Origin: Conus ventricosus
Taxonomy: Eukaryota; Mollusca; Gastropoda; Neogastropoda; Conidae
Direction of reading: 5' to 3'
Assembly (NCBI GenBank): GCA_018398815.1
Contig: CM031610.1
Coordinates: 38,823,049 to 38,887,048, forward strand
Length of the DNA: 64,000 nt
The translations under genes were made by a program, and so were the position numbers. The notes under the pieces were generated by a model. The model saw nothing but the letters and a program-made list of their open reading frames with translations. It was not told the DNA's origin and searched no databases. Below, piece after piece: positions 12,998 to 22,990 of this stretch. Positions within the stretch are counted from its first letter, which is position 1. Each line of letters begins with the position of its first letter.

Positions 12998-13140
12998 ATG
13001 CCACAGTCTGGAGTACTGATTCTCTCAGAAGAGGAGAAACGAACGTTAATCTCCGAGGGTACCCCATCCCTGCCAAGCTGCCTTTGACCAAACAAGAGGA
13101 AAAGAATCTGAAGAAAGTCCGCCGGAAAATAAAAAACAAG
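12998..13140 (+). CDS. CREB3L1/2-like: CREB3L exon 4: pre-basic block and start of the basic region, frameshifted
   Basis: The acceptor is CACCTAG ending at 12997 and the donor is GTGAGT at 13141. Translation gives [16 protein letters not shown] and then [20 protein letters not shown] and RRKIKNK. These are the conserved block that precedes the DNA-binding basic region in CREB3L1/2 proteins, and the first part of that region. The two halves lie in different frames and the GG pair just before GTACCCC (near 13058) is one base short. The length is otherwise exactly 48 codons, which supports a simple indel. Confidence 0.93.
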
Positions 13141-13999
13141 GTGAGTAAAATCTTTTTACCTCAGTGGAAGTCCAAGCATCTTTTTTATCATCTACCTTGG
13201 TCATTGGGGAGGGAAAGAAGTTGCCTCAACTTTTGTAGCCATTTACGCTCAGGTGTCATGGTTAACTCGGTTTTGCTTTCATCTCCTGATCCAACTTGTG
13301 GTGATTTAGTGTCAAGAGTTTTAATTCTAGTGTCAGTAACTTCACGGGGACTTTAGAGAAGATAAATGTGGTGGCACTTTGAAGAGGGTATTCACTCTGT
13401 ATAGCTTAGCAATCGAGTATTGTCATCAATTGGGGAAGATGGGGTGGGGGTTTGGGGCACATTCGGCTGTGTTCTGCATCTGTCGGATCAGAACAGGCAC
13501 CACTGAACACCATGAAAATGGCCTAGCGACAGTGCATTACCTCATATCATATCAGCCTGGTGTTGGTTGCTCACTGTGGACTGCTGGTGAGAGTGTGGGA
13601 CCGAATCCCAAGTGTGGCAGTGTTTGGGGGAGTGCGAATGAGTGGCACAGAAGCAGTGCCAGGGAGAGTCCACAGATGATGAACCAGAAAACAGTAACAA
13701 CAGAAAAATAACTAACATAAAATCGGTTATGAAGTCTTGATAGGGCATATTCCAAAAGTTCTTTGCCAGGGTTTAAATGGTGTGTAAGGAGGAAGCAAAA
13801 AACACTCTAAAAGCTATAGTATATGACAGTTTGTGGATGGGAAAAGATTTTTTTTTGTGAAACATTGGCGGAAAAAGTTTGTTTCTGAAATGGCTTTTCT
13901 TCCTCCATCTTCCTGCGTGTTTGATTTTCATTTATAGATTTGCCTACAATGATTAAAAAAAAAAAAGAAGAAAATAATAAGTATTTTTTTTTTTTACAG

Positions 14000-14058
14000 A
14001 TATCTGCACAGGAAAGTCGAAGGAAAAAGAAAGAATATCTGGAACAGTTGGAAAAGAG
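14000..14058 (+). CDS. CREB3L1/2-like: CREB3L exon 5: DNA-binding basic region
   Basis: A 59-nt exon follows a long T-run acceptor ending ACAG at 13999 and precedes the donor GTAATG at 14059. It encodes ISAQESRRKKKEYLEQLEKR, in which the last codon is completed by exon 6. The arrangement of Ser, Arg and Lys residues is the signature of the CREB3 family basic region, followed by the first Leu heptad. It joins exon 4 in phase 0 with no correction. Small size and perfect phase make this exon secure. Confidence 0.96.
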
Positions 14059-16733
14059 GTAATGTTTATAAATGGTAAATTTTAATGCATGCTTTTATTG
14101 GTCTTTCCAAGTGTTCAGATTTGTATGCGATTGTGATTACCCAATGTGTGTATGGGTGTGTAGGCTTGTGTGCATGCGCACGTACCATACGTGTAGAGGC
14201 TTTTAGGAGATGGAGGGAATATTATTTTTCTGTCTATAAGTTTAAGATGCACACACACACACATGCTAGTTTACAAAACTAATGAAATGTATGCTGATTT
14301 AGTATATGCAGTGTAGAGACAGCTAGAATATGTTTAAGAATAACATAGAACTTGTTTAGTGGATGGTAACTGGTGTTTCTTCACTAGTTTAAACTTGACA
14401 AACCTGTATGGAAAGGAAGAGCTTGTTACAAATATGATAGAAATTCAAGGAATGAATGCTAAGGAAAAGGTGGAAAGAGGATGAGGTTGTTTGGAGGGGA
14501 TGTGAAAGGGAAGGGGAAAGGTAGGAGGTTCAGGAGACATATGTTAGTAGGGTTGGTATTTACTAACCTTGAGAGGAGGGTTAGAAGGGACGGAGATATG
14601 GAAGTGAAATGTGAAATAATAGTATAGGGTTGGAGAGAAAGGGAAGAGTTGAGGAGAGTGGGGAGGGGATGTGGGGGCGTGGAGTTAAGGGGTTGAATGG
14701 ATGAAGGAAAGTTGTACTGGATGGAAGTATGGGTTGAATGGGGACCCCCCCCCCCCCCACCACACAAAAAAAAAAAACAGAAACAAAAAGTCTCCAAAAC
14801 AAAAGCCCCTGCATTGCGCTTTAGAGCAACAACAAACTAGGAATATGTAAACAGTGGTGAAACTTCTGGACTGTATGAAGAAAGAAATTCTCCAGCAGTT
14901 TAGATAAACAAACTTCCTTGCCAGGGAAGAAAGGCATGTGAAGAACTGAAAGTAACCCACCCCTTCTTCCCCCATCTCCTTCGGAAGAAAATGAAGCAAA
15001 CATGCTTTAAAAAAAAAAAAAAAAAAAAAAAAAACCAAAAAAAAAAAAAAAACCCTTACAAAGGGGGTAAAAGCCTTTTGAGTTCCATACACCCTGTAAC
15101 ATGGAGTCCCACACAATAGAAAGTTGAAATAAGATCTTTACATCCTTTGTTGCTGATAAAACAAATAACGCGACCACAGCTGTTCAGAGCAAGCCACTTA
15201 GTTTTGAGAGGAAGGGGAATTTACAGTTCACCCACAGCTGCAGAGGCCAAGCCATGAATGCAGGTCAGGGAAAGGGATGTTTTCTGCAGGCCGCTCCCCA
15301 CCAGCCAGCTAACCGCGCTGTACTCGGCGAACTGAATGTCATCTGTGTAAAGCCGGTCTGGCAACAATGTGTTCGGCATTGCTGAGCGGCCATTACAAGT
15401 GGGGCTGTTAGTTTGATAATTAATAGTTGTCGTGAAAAATGTAATATATCTGTGCTTTTGAGATGACTGAATAGGCAAAATTCCCGACAATTCTTTTAAT
15501 ACCAAACTCGACTAGGTTTATTTTCCTGTAGATAATGTAGATACGGCATGAAAGCTTGTACACAAGTGGTCAGGCGATATTCAAACAATGACAACACACA
15601 CACAATTGTGCAAAAATGACGTCGTCACTTTCTGGGAAGTTAATTTTCCCTAGTTGTACACAAGTTTGATATATGCCTCTGCTTGGACTACAACAACAAA
15701 AATGTTGGATTAGAAATGTGTAAGCCTTGTTTGTTCGGCCCTTTAACTAAATGTCTCGAATGGGACGGAAAAATAAAGCTGTGGACATTTCTGCTTCTAT
15801 CGTGGACTTCGCATTCAATGAAATGGGACAAATGTAATGGGGATCGGGGTGAGGAAACTTACAGGTGAACTTTGTTCAGCGTAAATTGTTAAATATCCCT
15901 GTCTCACAGAGAGTTCAAAATTCTGGTTTGTCACCATGCTAATCACCATCGACTTTCCATTGACAAGGAAAATTGAGAAATTTCATGCATATCGTTCCTT
16001 GTGCAGTTGTCTGACCGTGTTGAATCAGCCATTCGGACAATTACATTCTTTTGACGTTTCCTGCATACCTCTTTGTAATGGGAAAAAAAAGGGATGGCTA
16101 TCAGTTGGAGACATGGATACAGGTTTATTCCACAAATTTGAGACAAACTTGCTCCCCTAACTGCAGACTTATCCCATATACTGGAGACAGACTTACCTCC
16201 CATTAATTGGAAATGCAGTTTTTTATATCTGCCAAGGAGCTAATGTTTTCACCTGCATGTTTGTGTGTTCATCTGTCTGTCGGCCAGATTACACTAAAAG
16301 TACAGGGCCAACTTTACCAAAACTTGGTTGAAAGATGGAATGTGACCAGTGTGAAAGCCTTTAAATTCTGCTGTGGATGTGTATATCCAGGATCAGCTCG
16401 GCAGGATTATCACAGTTTCCCCTTAGCATGAACAGTTTGGAGTTGCTGTTTACAAAGTGATTGCCATCTATGAAGCAATTCATTTTCATGGATTAAATTT
16501 TTTTCCAGGAGATACATATGTTGTAAGTTCATGTTTTCCATATCTTGTTATACAAAACATGCATGTAAAACAACTCATCCAGTCCATACCAACCGTTACT
16601 TTCCTTGGTGAAAGTTGTATGTGGTGGATGTCTGTGCTCTCTGGAAAACCCTTCTAGTTTAAAAAAGGATTAAAGAAAATGTTTGGAGGTTCTTGTTGAA
16701 AGGTTGTAATGGCTATGCTTATTGTGATGTCAG
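14059..16733 (+). other. CREB3L intron 5
   Basis: No gene recognised. It contains a poly-C run near 14745-14758 and an A-rich tract at 15009-15052. The segment 16200-16420 has the look of a dispersed mollusc repeat, but I cannot assign it. Confidence 0.6.
15009..15052. repeat. Poly-A tract
   Basis: Two A runs split by CC. This may be the tail of an old retroposed sequence or simply a homopolymer; no target duplication was found. Confidence 0.7.
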
Positions 16734-16899
16734 AGTGGAGGCCTTCAACCATGAAAACTGTGACCTGAAAAAGAAGGTGGAGACGTTGGAGAACAACAAC
16801 CGCAGTCTGCTGGGTCAACTCCAGAAGCTGCAGGCCATGCTGGCCAAGGTGCCCAAGACTGCTGCCGCCTCCGCTACCCAGACAGGCACTGTGTTGATG
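16734..16899 (+). CDS. CREB3L1/2-like: CREB3L exon 6: leucine zipper and start of the transmembrane helix
   Basis: The acceptor ends CAG at 16733 and the donor is GTCAGT at 16900. The 55 codons read VEAFNHENCDLKKKVETLEN and onward, a coiled coil with Leu at heptad positions, followed by a QLQKLQ stretch and the conserved TQTGT turn that leads into the membrane helix in all CREB3L proteins. The frame is continuous with exons 5 and 7. The zipper mediates homo- or heterodimerisation in the family. Confidence 0.95.
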
Positions 16900-17316
16900 G
16901 TCAGTCTTCCCTCCTTTCCTTCCCTTAGGCAATCTGGTGAACTGTCTTTTATATGTTCACCTGCTGTTATACCAGCAATTGTCTTTGTCCTCCTCCACCT
17001 CCCTCTTTTCCTCTCTCTCTTACTTTCACAGTTATCTCTACCTATTATCTCCATCTTCTCACCATTGGCTTTGTCCTGCGCCATCTCCCTCCTCTCTTAC
17101 GATCCCTTTCTGTTCTATTCTCTTACGTCCGTCCTGCCCGCCCCCCCCCCCCCCCCCCACCCCACCCCATGTTACACCATTCCATATCCCTTCAAAGTGT
17201 CAGCGTTTTGAAAGTCAGGGTAAAGAGATTATCATGGTCATTGGTGTGATTACAGTTTGTCCTGTAGTCCTACTTTAAGTCCCAACATGGCTTTGCTTTG
17301 CAACATTAATTGTTAA

Positions 17317-17850
17317 TACTTTCATGATGGGTGCGGCCGAGCAACATCACTTCCCTGCAGAAGTGTGCACCGCATGCGCTTACAACCGTTGCAGACGTGC
17401 ATTTTTCGCACTTTCTGATTTTATTTCATGACCCCTGATATAAAGGTAGCAAGCAATTGTTATATATCAACGGAAAGGGTAAAACGCGAACTTTGCAATG
17501 AGCATGGACTTAAATATATATTTTGATAAAATAGCAACGCTACAGTTCCGGAAACAACATGACTAAAACGTAGAACACAATCTTTACGTTTGTTTGGTTA
17601 ATATGACAACAGCAAATGAGGAAGAAAAGGGCATGAAATTTTGCTCTTACTTTGAATAGATGCAGAGAAAGCCTGAGGTATTCAATATGTGTAATCCAAG
17701 TGAAAAAAATATAGAAAATGAAAATAAATCATTGCAAACTGTACATGCTGTTCAGTTTTTGGCTTCAGACAATATGATGTATAAAACTGTAAAATACACA
17801 GAGCAAATAAATCGAGCTCAGATTCTTTTTGATAAACTTGTACACCTTTA

Positions 17851-17881
<31 letters not shown>

Positions 17882-18268
17882 TCGGAACTACTTCGCTGAA
17901 CCAGTTCTAACACCACGTCATTCTTCTTCTGCCCGATATGTTGGCGAGGCAGGAAACTCCACATGTGCCTTTTGCAGATATTCCCAGTGCCAGACGGGTC
18001 TCTTTGTTCGGACTGCTCTGGAGTCACAAAGGTCATGGCTAGTGCATGTAAACATAACCTTCCAGTGGCTAGAACCCTATTCTAGATGTTATGGCAGCTG
18101 CATCCCTTAGACTGTAGATGAAAGAACAGGGGATTTTTTTGGGTATAGTTGTCATCAAGGAGGCACGGCACGTCCAGAGTGCAGCAGCGTTGCCGTCACC
18201 ATGGAACAACTCATCGTGAACGGGTCGACCGAGTTGCTGTCGCCATCGCATGGCCCGTCGCAAAAAGG
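17317..18268. mobile_element. Possible decayed piggyBac-like element
   Basis: TTAA occurs at 17313-17316 and 18269-18272. The right end read outward (CCTTTTTGCGACGGGCC) starts like the other TTAA elements of this window, and the left end is only loosely similar. An open stretch at about 17880-18110 gives CAFCRYSQCQ, reminiscent of the Cys-rich tail of piggyBac transposases, but no DDE core is visible. A poly-C run at 17851-17878 interrupts the region. This is a weak call. Confidence 0.35.
17851..17878. repeat. Poly-C tract
   Basis: Uninterrupted C run inside intron 6. Similar runs occur at 17143-17158, 18740-18757 and 22113-22136. Confidence 0.85.
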
Positions 18269-19514
18269 TTAAAAATGTGACTGTTGAACAACGATTTGCT
18301 CCTGGTCTGCCCAGTAGGCAGATAAGCCATCTAGCCAATGTTTACACAAGCTGTCCCATGAGGCCAGAGGCCTACACTTCAGTGCTAGGTCATTTTAACT
18401 AGGATAAGCCCATAGCAGACCAATCCTCATTCTGAAGAGGAGTTGTATCCTTGGAAAAGGGGTATAGCTGCCTACTTGATTAGGCATGGAAAAAGCAAAA
18501 TGGTCATATATGCAATCCTTTCACTCTCATGATCGATAATGCTCAAAAGGACCTGGTGTGTGTGTCTCTAGTGATGCTTCACAGGGTGTTCAGTTGGGCA
18601 TCACCAAGAAGAAGCACATAATAATCCAAAAAAAAAAAAAAAGACATTCTTATAATGCCCTGACAGGCATTGAGTTAATGGTCAGTCGTCCCTCCCTGTC
18701 CCTGCTTTTCTACTGTATTCATCTGTTTAATGTTCTCCTCCCCCCCCCCCCCCCCCCTTTTTTTTTTTCCTTCTTCTTATGGTCTTTCTATACAAGAAAG
18801 AAAAAAAAATCAACATCTGTAGGATATTTTGCACCTTTTTATTACCCAGTCCATTGATTGTGTTAGAAATGTTCATGCCCAGTCACTTGATTTCTTCTTA
18901 GAATGTGCGTTGCTTCCTATAATGTACATTTACCCAGTTAGTTGGTCGGTTTCTTTTAAGAAGATTTATCTGTCCAGTATGATTTCATTTATAATGGATG
19001 TCCATCCACTCCATTTACTTTTGTTTAGAATGTTTATTGACGCAGTATACCTATTTCTTCATAAAATGTTACTCCATTCTGTCAAGTCATTGATTTAGAA
19101 GACATTCAGATAATCTGCTAATAGTATTCTCACCCTGTCATTATTAGCAAATAAAAATCAAAATGGATTTTGGTAAAGGCACTGAAATTACATGAAAAAG
19201 AAAGCATACTGTTATCAATTGGGTTGATCCTAAAATTGTCAAAACCGCATTGATTAACATCTAAAAATGTTTGCAGAGACAGAAATATAAAGATTTTTTT
19301 CCCAGCTGTACCGTTGAGAGGAACGTAGTTAAAGCCCATACCAGGTTGAATACACACACATACTCGGCAGTGATATATTTTATATGAAAGTCTTAATCCA
19401 GGTTACGTGTGTGTATGAAAAATAATATCCCTAAAAGGACCCTGTCTGATAGGCAAGGATGTAAGTTACAATGTCATGAACGAATGACGAGTGCACATTG
19501 TTTTTGCTGCCCAG

Positions 19515-19710
19515 GTATTGGTGCTGTGCTTTGCCGTGTTCCTGGGGGGCAGTGGCATGGCGCCCTCGTCTCTGAACGTGGGTTACCACACGGTGGCCAA
19601 ACCCCACCTGGTCTTCCAGCAGCAGCCAGGCCCTTTGAGGGTTCAGCCCAACATGGGCCCAGGGGCTCCCCGGGCTGCTGACACTGCTGACGATTACACC
19701 ACACCCAACT
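19515..19710 (+). CDS. CREB3L1/2-like: CREB3L exon 7: transmembrane helix and proximal luminal region
   Basis: The acceptor is TTTTTGCTGCCCAG ending at 19514 and the donor is GTAAGT at 19711. The exon begins VLVLCFAVFLGG, which with the end of exon 6 makes one hydrophobic helix of about 18 residues, the ER membrane anchor. A Gly/Pro/Gln-rich luminal stretch follows. The frame is intact for 65 codons plus one base. The intron that follows contains a Penelope-like element. Confidence 0.94.
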
Positions 19711-20248
19711 GTAAGTGTTTATCACAGATGACTGCGTGCCTGTGTGTGTGTGTGTTGTTATCCTCTTTGGATGGTCCGTGAGTGTGCACACAGGTGTGCA
19801 TGTTTATTGGTTTGGGGATTGTGTTTGGGTACACATACGAATTATGCTTATGTGTGAGGGAGTGTGCCGTTTTGGAACTGCTACTATGTTCTTTGATACT
19901 AGGCATTACCATGTTTCACAGTGCAGAAGAAACGCAATTAATAACAAAGCAACCTGATTGGATATAAAAAAAGGTAGAGGAAACACTTGAACCCACTTGG
20001 GAGGAGTACTTCGTTTCATAGAACCTTCCAAGCAACTGAAGAGAGGGGGTGCAGCTTCTGTGGTTGTTGAATTGTGTTCACTCGCTGATTTCTTTAAACA
20101 CAAATCAATGTCACTGCAGGGGAAAAAAAAAAGGGTGGTGGTAGTTGGTAACAGAGGTGAGAAAGATTCTAGGTAGTGAGGGGAAGGGGGATTGGGGGGG
20201 GGGGCGGCAAATAGGAAAAATGGAGGGTGGGGGTTATGGATACCTGTG

Positions 20249-20572
20249 ATTTTGATCTAGTCTTTAATGTCGAGGCCATCTGGCGCTGTAGTACCCAGAT
20301 GGTGGATGATTTTTTTCCATGTTCTTTCTCTTCAAGAAGTCTCCCATGCTGTTGCACCAAACCACTGCAATAGAGAAGTAGCTGATGCTGTGGAGGTCTG
20401 TGTTGAAGTGGGCTGCCACAGGGGTTTGTTTTCTCTGGAGGATGCTGTCCCTGTGCTCCTTGCAACGCTCCTCCAGTGTGCAGTAGGTCTTGCCTACATT
20501 GAGACAGCCACATAGGCTACAGTGGACTATGTAGACCAAGTCAGTGGTCTGGCATGTGAAGCTGCTCTTCAT
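20249..20572 (-). pseudogene. GIY-YIG endonuclease domain of the Penelope-like element
   Basis: The frame 20572-20264 reads TCQTTDLVYIVHCSLCGCLN followed by VGKTYCTLEERCKEHRDSIL. This is the compact GIY-YIG fold as found at the C-terminus of Penelope-like elements (YIV for GIY, the CLNVGKT segment for YIG, a catalytic Arg in the RCKEHR helix). The domain nicks DNA to prime reverse transcription. It is separated from the reverse transcriptase by broken linker sequence. Confidence 0.9.
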
Positions 20573-20959
20573 GGCGAGCTGGCGTCCTGAGGGTCCCTTG
20601 AAGGTGTGTGTCTTCGTATTGAGAAAGGGGCAACACTTGCATTTCGGTTTATCACAGCAGCTGTTGCCCAGGGGGTGACGGTCCTGAGAGGCTGTAGGTT
20701 TGAAGGATGACCTAACTGGATCTCATTTGAAGGCCATCGGGGGGGGGGGGGGGGGGGGGGGGGTGTTCTGGAAGGTCTTTCCAACTCTGGGGTCAGTCTG
20801 CAGGATGGGAAAGTTCTTGAAGAGAATTTTCTTCACTTCCAGGTTGTGAGGGTGGTAGGTCAGCGTCAGGAGGGTGCGATCATTGTGATCTTCCTTCGTT
20901 TTTGGTGTTTAGGCCTGCTCTCCGGGGATGTCCTTGGCCTGGTTCAGTGCCTGTTTGAT

Positions 20960-21710
20960 CAGCTCATCAGGGTATCCTTTTCTTTTGAAGAAGCTGATCA
21001 TCTGGGCTGCCTGGGTGTGGAAGTCTTCCTCGTTGCTGCACAAGCGTCTGAGGCAGAGGAACTGGGAGAATGGAATGGCGCGTTTGGTGGCAGTTGGATG
21101 GCTTGAAGGGTAGAGACGGTAGGAATGAGAGTCTGTGTTCTTGTAGTGGACCTAGGTGGAGATGGTTTGGTTGCCAGGTGTGATCTTTGATATCCAGGAA
21201 GGGAAGAGAGCTTTCAGATATTTCGTACGTGAACTTCACAGATGGGTGAAAGGCATCAACAAAGCTGATGAAGGACAGCAGTTCCCTTCTGTCCACAGGC
21301 CCACACAGTCGTCAATGTAACGGCGAAAGGGGGCTGGCATGGGGCCACTGTATTGTCCGAAAATTTGGGACTCCACGTAGCCGACGAACAGGCATGCGTA
21401 GCTGGGACCCATGCGTGTTCCCAGGGCCACTCCACTTGTCTGCTGATAGTGCAAGTGACCAAACTGGAACGAGTTCGGCATGAGTACCAGTTCCGCCAGG
21501 CGAAGGGTGGTGGGCACATGGACCTTGTAGGTGCTGTGGCTCAGGAAGTGCTTGAGGGCAGTGAGACCATCCTTGTGGGGAATGTTGGTGTAGAGTGAGG
21601 TGATGTCCATGGTGAAGAGCAGAGGTTCTCGTTGATCTGGTAGACGGAAGAGATTCAGGGCATGGTTTGTGTGTCCTTGATGTATGTGGGAAGTTTCTCC
21701 ACAAGAAACA
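20960..21710 (-). pseudogene. Penelope-like reverse transcriptase domain
   Basis: One frame at 21727-21236 shows the palm motifs in order: motif A DITSLYTNIP near 21607-21578, motif B QTSGVALGTRMGPSYACLFV near 21440-21380, and the catalytic YIDD box at about 21319-21308. A second, overlapping frame to 20967 continues with SVKFTYEIS and SLPFLDI, the usual continuation toward the thumb. The product would copy the element RNA at a nicked target. A frameshift at about 21240-21296 and further breaks before the nuclease domain make this copy unlikely to be active, unless the breaks are assembly errors. Confidence 0.9.
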
Positions 21711-22330
21711 TGCCAGACCACTGACATGGTCTACATAGTCCACTGTAGCCTATGCGGCTGTCTCAATGTAGGCAAGACCTACCGCACACTGGAGGAGCGT
21801 TGCAAGGAGCACAGGGACAGCATCCTCCAGAGAAAACACCCTGTGGCAGCCCACTCCAACACTGACCTCCACAGCATCAGCCACTTCTCCATTGCAGTGG
21901 TTTGGCGCAACAGCATGGGAGACTTCTTGAAGAGAAAGAACATGGAGAAAAAGATCATCCACCATCTGGGTACTACAGCGCCAGATGGTCTCAACATTAA
22001 TGACTAGATCAAATCACAGCTATCCATACCACCCCCCCCCTCCCCTCATCTTCCCCAATCCTCCTTCCCCTCACTATCATCTAGAATCTTATTTGCCTCT
22101 TTTTCCAACTACCACCCCCCCCCCCCCCCCCCCCCCTTTTTTTTTTCTCTCTCTCTCGCAGGGACATTGATTTGTGTTTAAAGAAATCAGCGAGTGAACA
22201 CAATTCAACAACCACAGAAGCTGCACCCTCTCTCTTCAGTTGCTTTGAAGGTTCCACGAACCGAAGTACTCAACTCTTCTCCTCCCAAGTGGGTTCAAGC
22301 GTTTCCTTTACTTTTTTTTTTTTTTTTTTT
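21711..22330 (+). repeat. Inverted partial copy: GIY-YIG domain and 3' tail
   Basis: The frame 21684-22007 repeats TCQTTDMVYIVHCSLCGCLN and the rest of the GIY-YIG domain seen on the minus strand at 20572-20264, with scattered substitutions. The non-coding tail to about 22310 mirrors 20110-19975. The right arm carries a poly-C/poly-T tract and about 50 bp of extra sequence before the target duplication that the left arm lacks. Confidence 0.9.
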
Positions 22331-22623
22331 AAATCCTTGGTGAAAGAACCCAGGCAGTCAAAACTTTTTATACCCCCTAACCTGATTGGAATTTCCTTTC
22401 TTGCCATAAGTTTACACTCTCTCACAGATACAAGCTCTCCCTACAAACTTGTAAAGGTCAAAGTAAGTTGCTTGTTGATTGATTTTTAGCACATAAGCAA
22501 ACATTTGTGGTATTAAACTTTTGTCTGAGGATGATGTTTTGGTATGAGCTACCAGTCCATAACAAAAAGAAAATATTTTGCAGGGAAAAGAAAAATAATG
22601 TTTATTTTGCATGTCATTTGCAG

Positions 22624-22990
22624 TAAAATCCCGTGTACTGATGGCATTCAGCAAGGAAGACCCCGATGATTTATGTGACGAGTATCGACCATTGATGCCA
22701 TGGGACCGAAGGGAGTCGTGTTCCACAGGCAAGGGGAAGAAGAGCTGGCAGAAGACCAGAGGGGTGCCATCAACCCCGAGATACAGGATGTCATGCCCAT
22801 GGTGATCCAGCCACCAGAGAAAGACGAGCTCCGCCAGCAGAGTGCTGCTGTGGTCACCATTGCTGTTGGTGTTGACAACGCCACAGATCAGGGAATCATG
22901 GAGGAGTACCAGGCCATGATGCACCCGGACATCGCCGTAGCCCCCACCCTGGCCCATGGAAACTTCACTGCTGACTTGGAAACTGCTTGA
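22624..22990 (+). CDS. CREB3L1/2-like: CREB3L exon 8: luminal tail and stop codon, frameshifted
   Basis: The acceptor ends TTTGCAG at 22623. The exon starts with KSRVLMAFSKEDPDD; the KSRVLM part aligns with the position of the S1P cleavage motif (R-x-L type) in CREB3L1/2. The frame then needs one base near GACCG at about 22708 to enter the second frame, which continues through an acidic Gln/Met-rich tail to a TGA at 22988-22990. Codon use in the second frame is host-like. The 3' untranslated region follows directly. Confidence 0.87.

Larger units (their letters stand above)
19963..22378 (-). mobile_element. Penelope-like element with inverted partial copy at its 5' side
   Basis: A 12-bp direct repeat AACCTGATTGGA at 19951-19962 and 22379-22390 brackets the element as a target-site duplication. 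On the minus strand a reverse transcriptase region (about 21710 down to 20960) is followed by a GIY-YIG nuclease domain (20560-20249) and a 3' untranslated tail reaching 19975. From about 21711 to 22330 on the plus strand a second copy of the GIY-YIG domain and tail lies in inverted orientation. An inverted partial copy next to the reverse transcriptase is a known habit of Penelope-like elements. Reading frames are broken in several places and a poly-G run at 20740-20763 interrupts the linker. It lies in CREB3L intron 7. Confidence 0.9.
3202..22990 (+). other. CREB3L1/2-like: CREB3L1/CREB3L2-like ER-tethered bZIP transcription factor gene (eight coding exons)
   Basis: The gene model joins coding exons 3202-3396, 6385-6698, 9377-9598, 12998-13140, 14000-14058, 16734-16899, 19515-19710 and 22624-22990, about 1.66 kb or 550 codons, close to the 500-550 residues usual for this family. 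Known family role: the protein sits in the ER membrane, is cleaved in the Golgi by S1P and S2P, and the released N-terminal bZIP activates secretory-pathway genes through CRE-like sites. Seen here in order: acidic N-terminus, Ser/Pro/Thr-rich linker, the block preceding the basic region, basic region, leucine zipper, hydrophobic helix, luminal tail. The basic-region and zipper sequence fits CREB3L1/L2 and CrebA better than CREB3 itself. All introns are GT-AG. Single-base deficits at five places break the reading frame and probably reflect assembly indels; a decayed copy is the alternative. Confidence 0.92.

Noticed and set aside
16937..17278. Pro/Ser/Leu-rich frames after CREB3L exon 6
   Set aside because: They run through CT-rich and poly-C intron sequence beyond a clear donor site.
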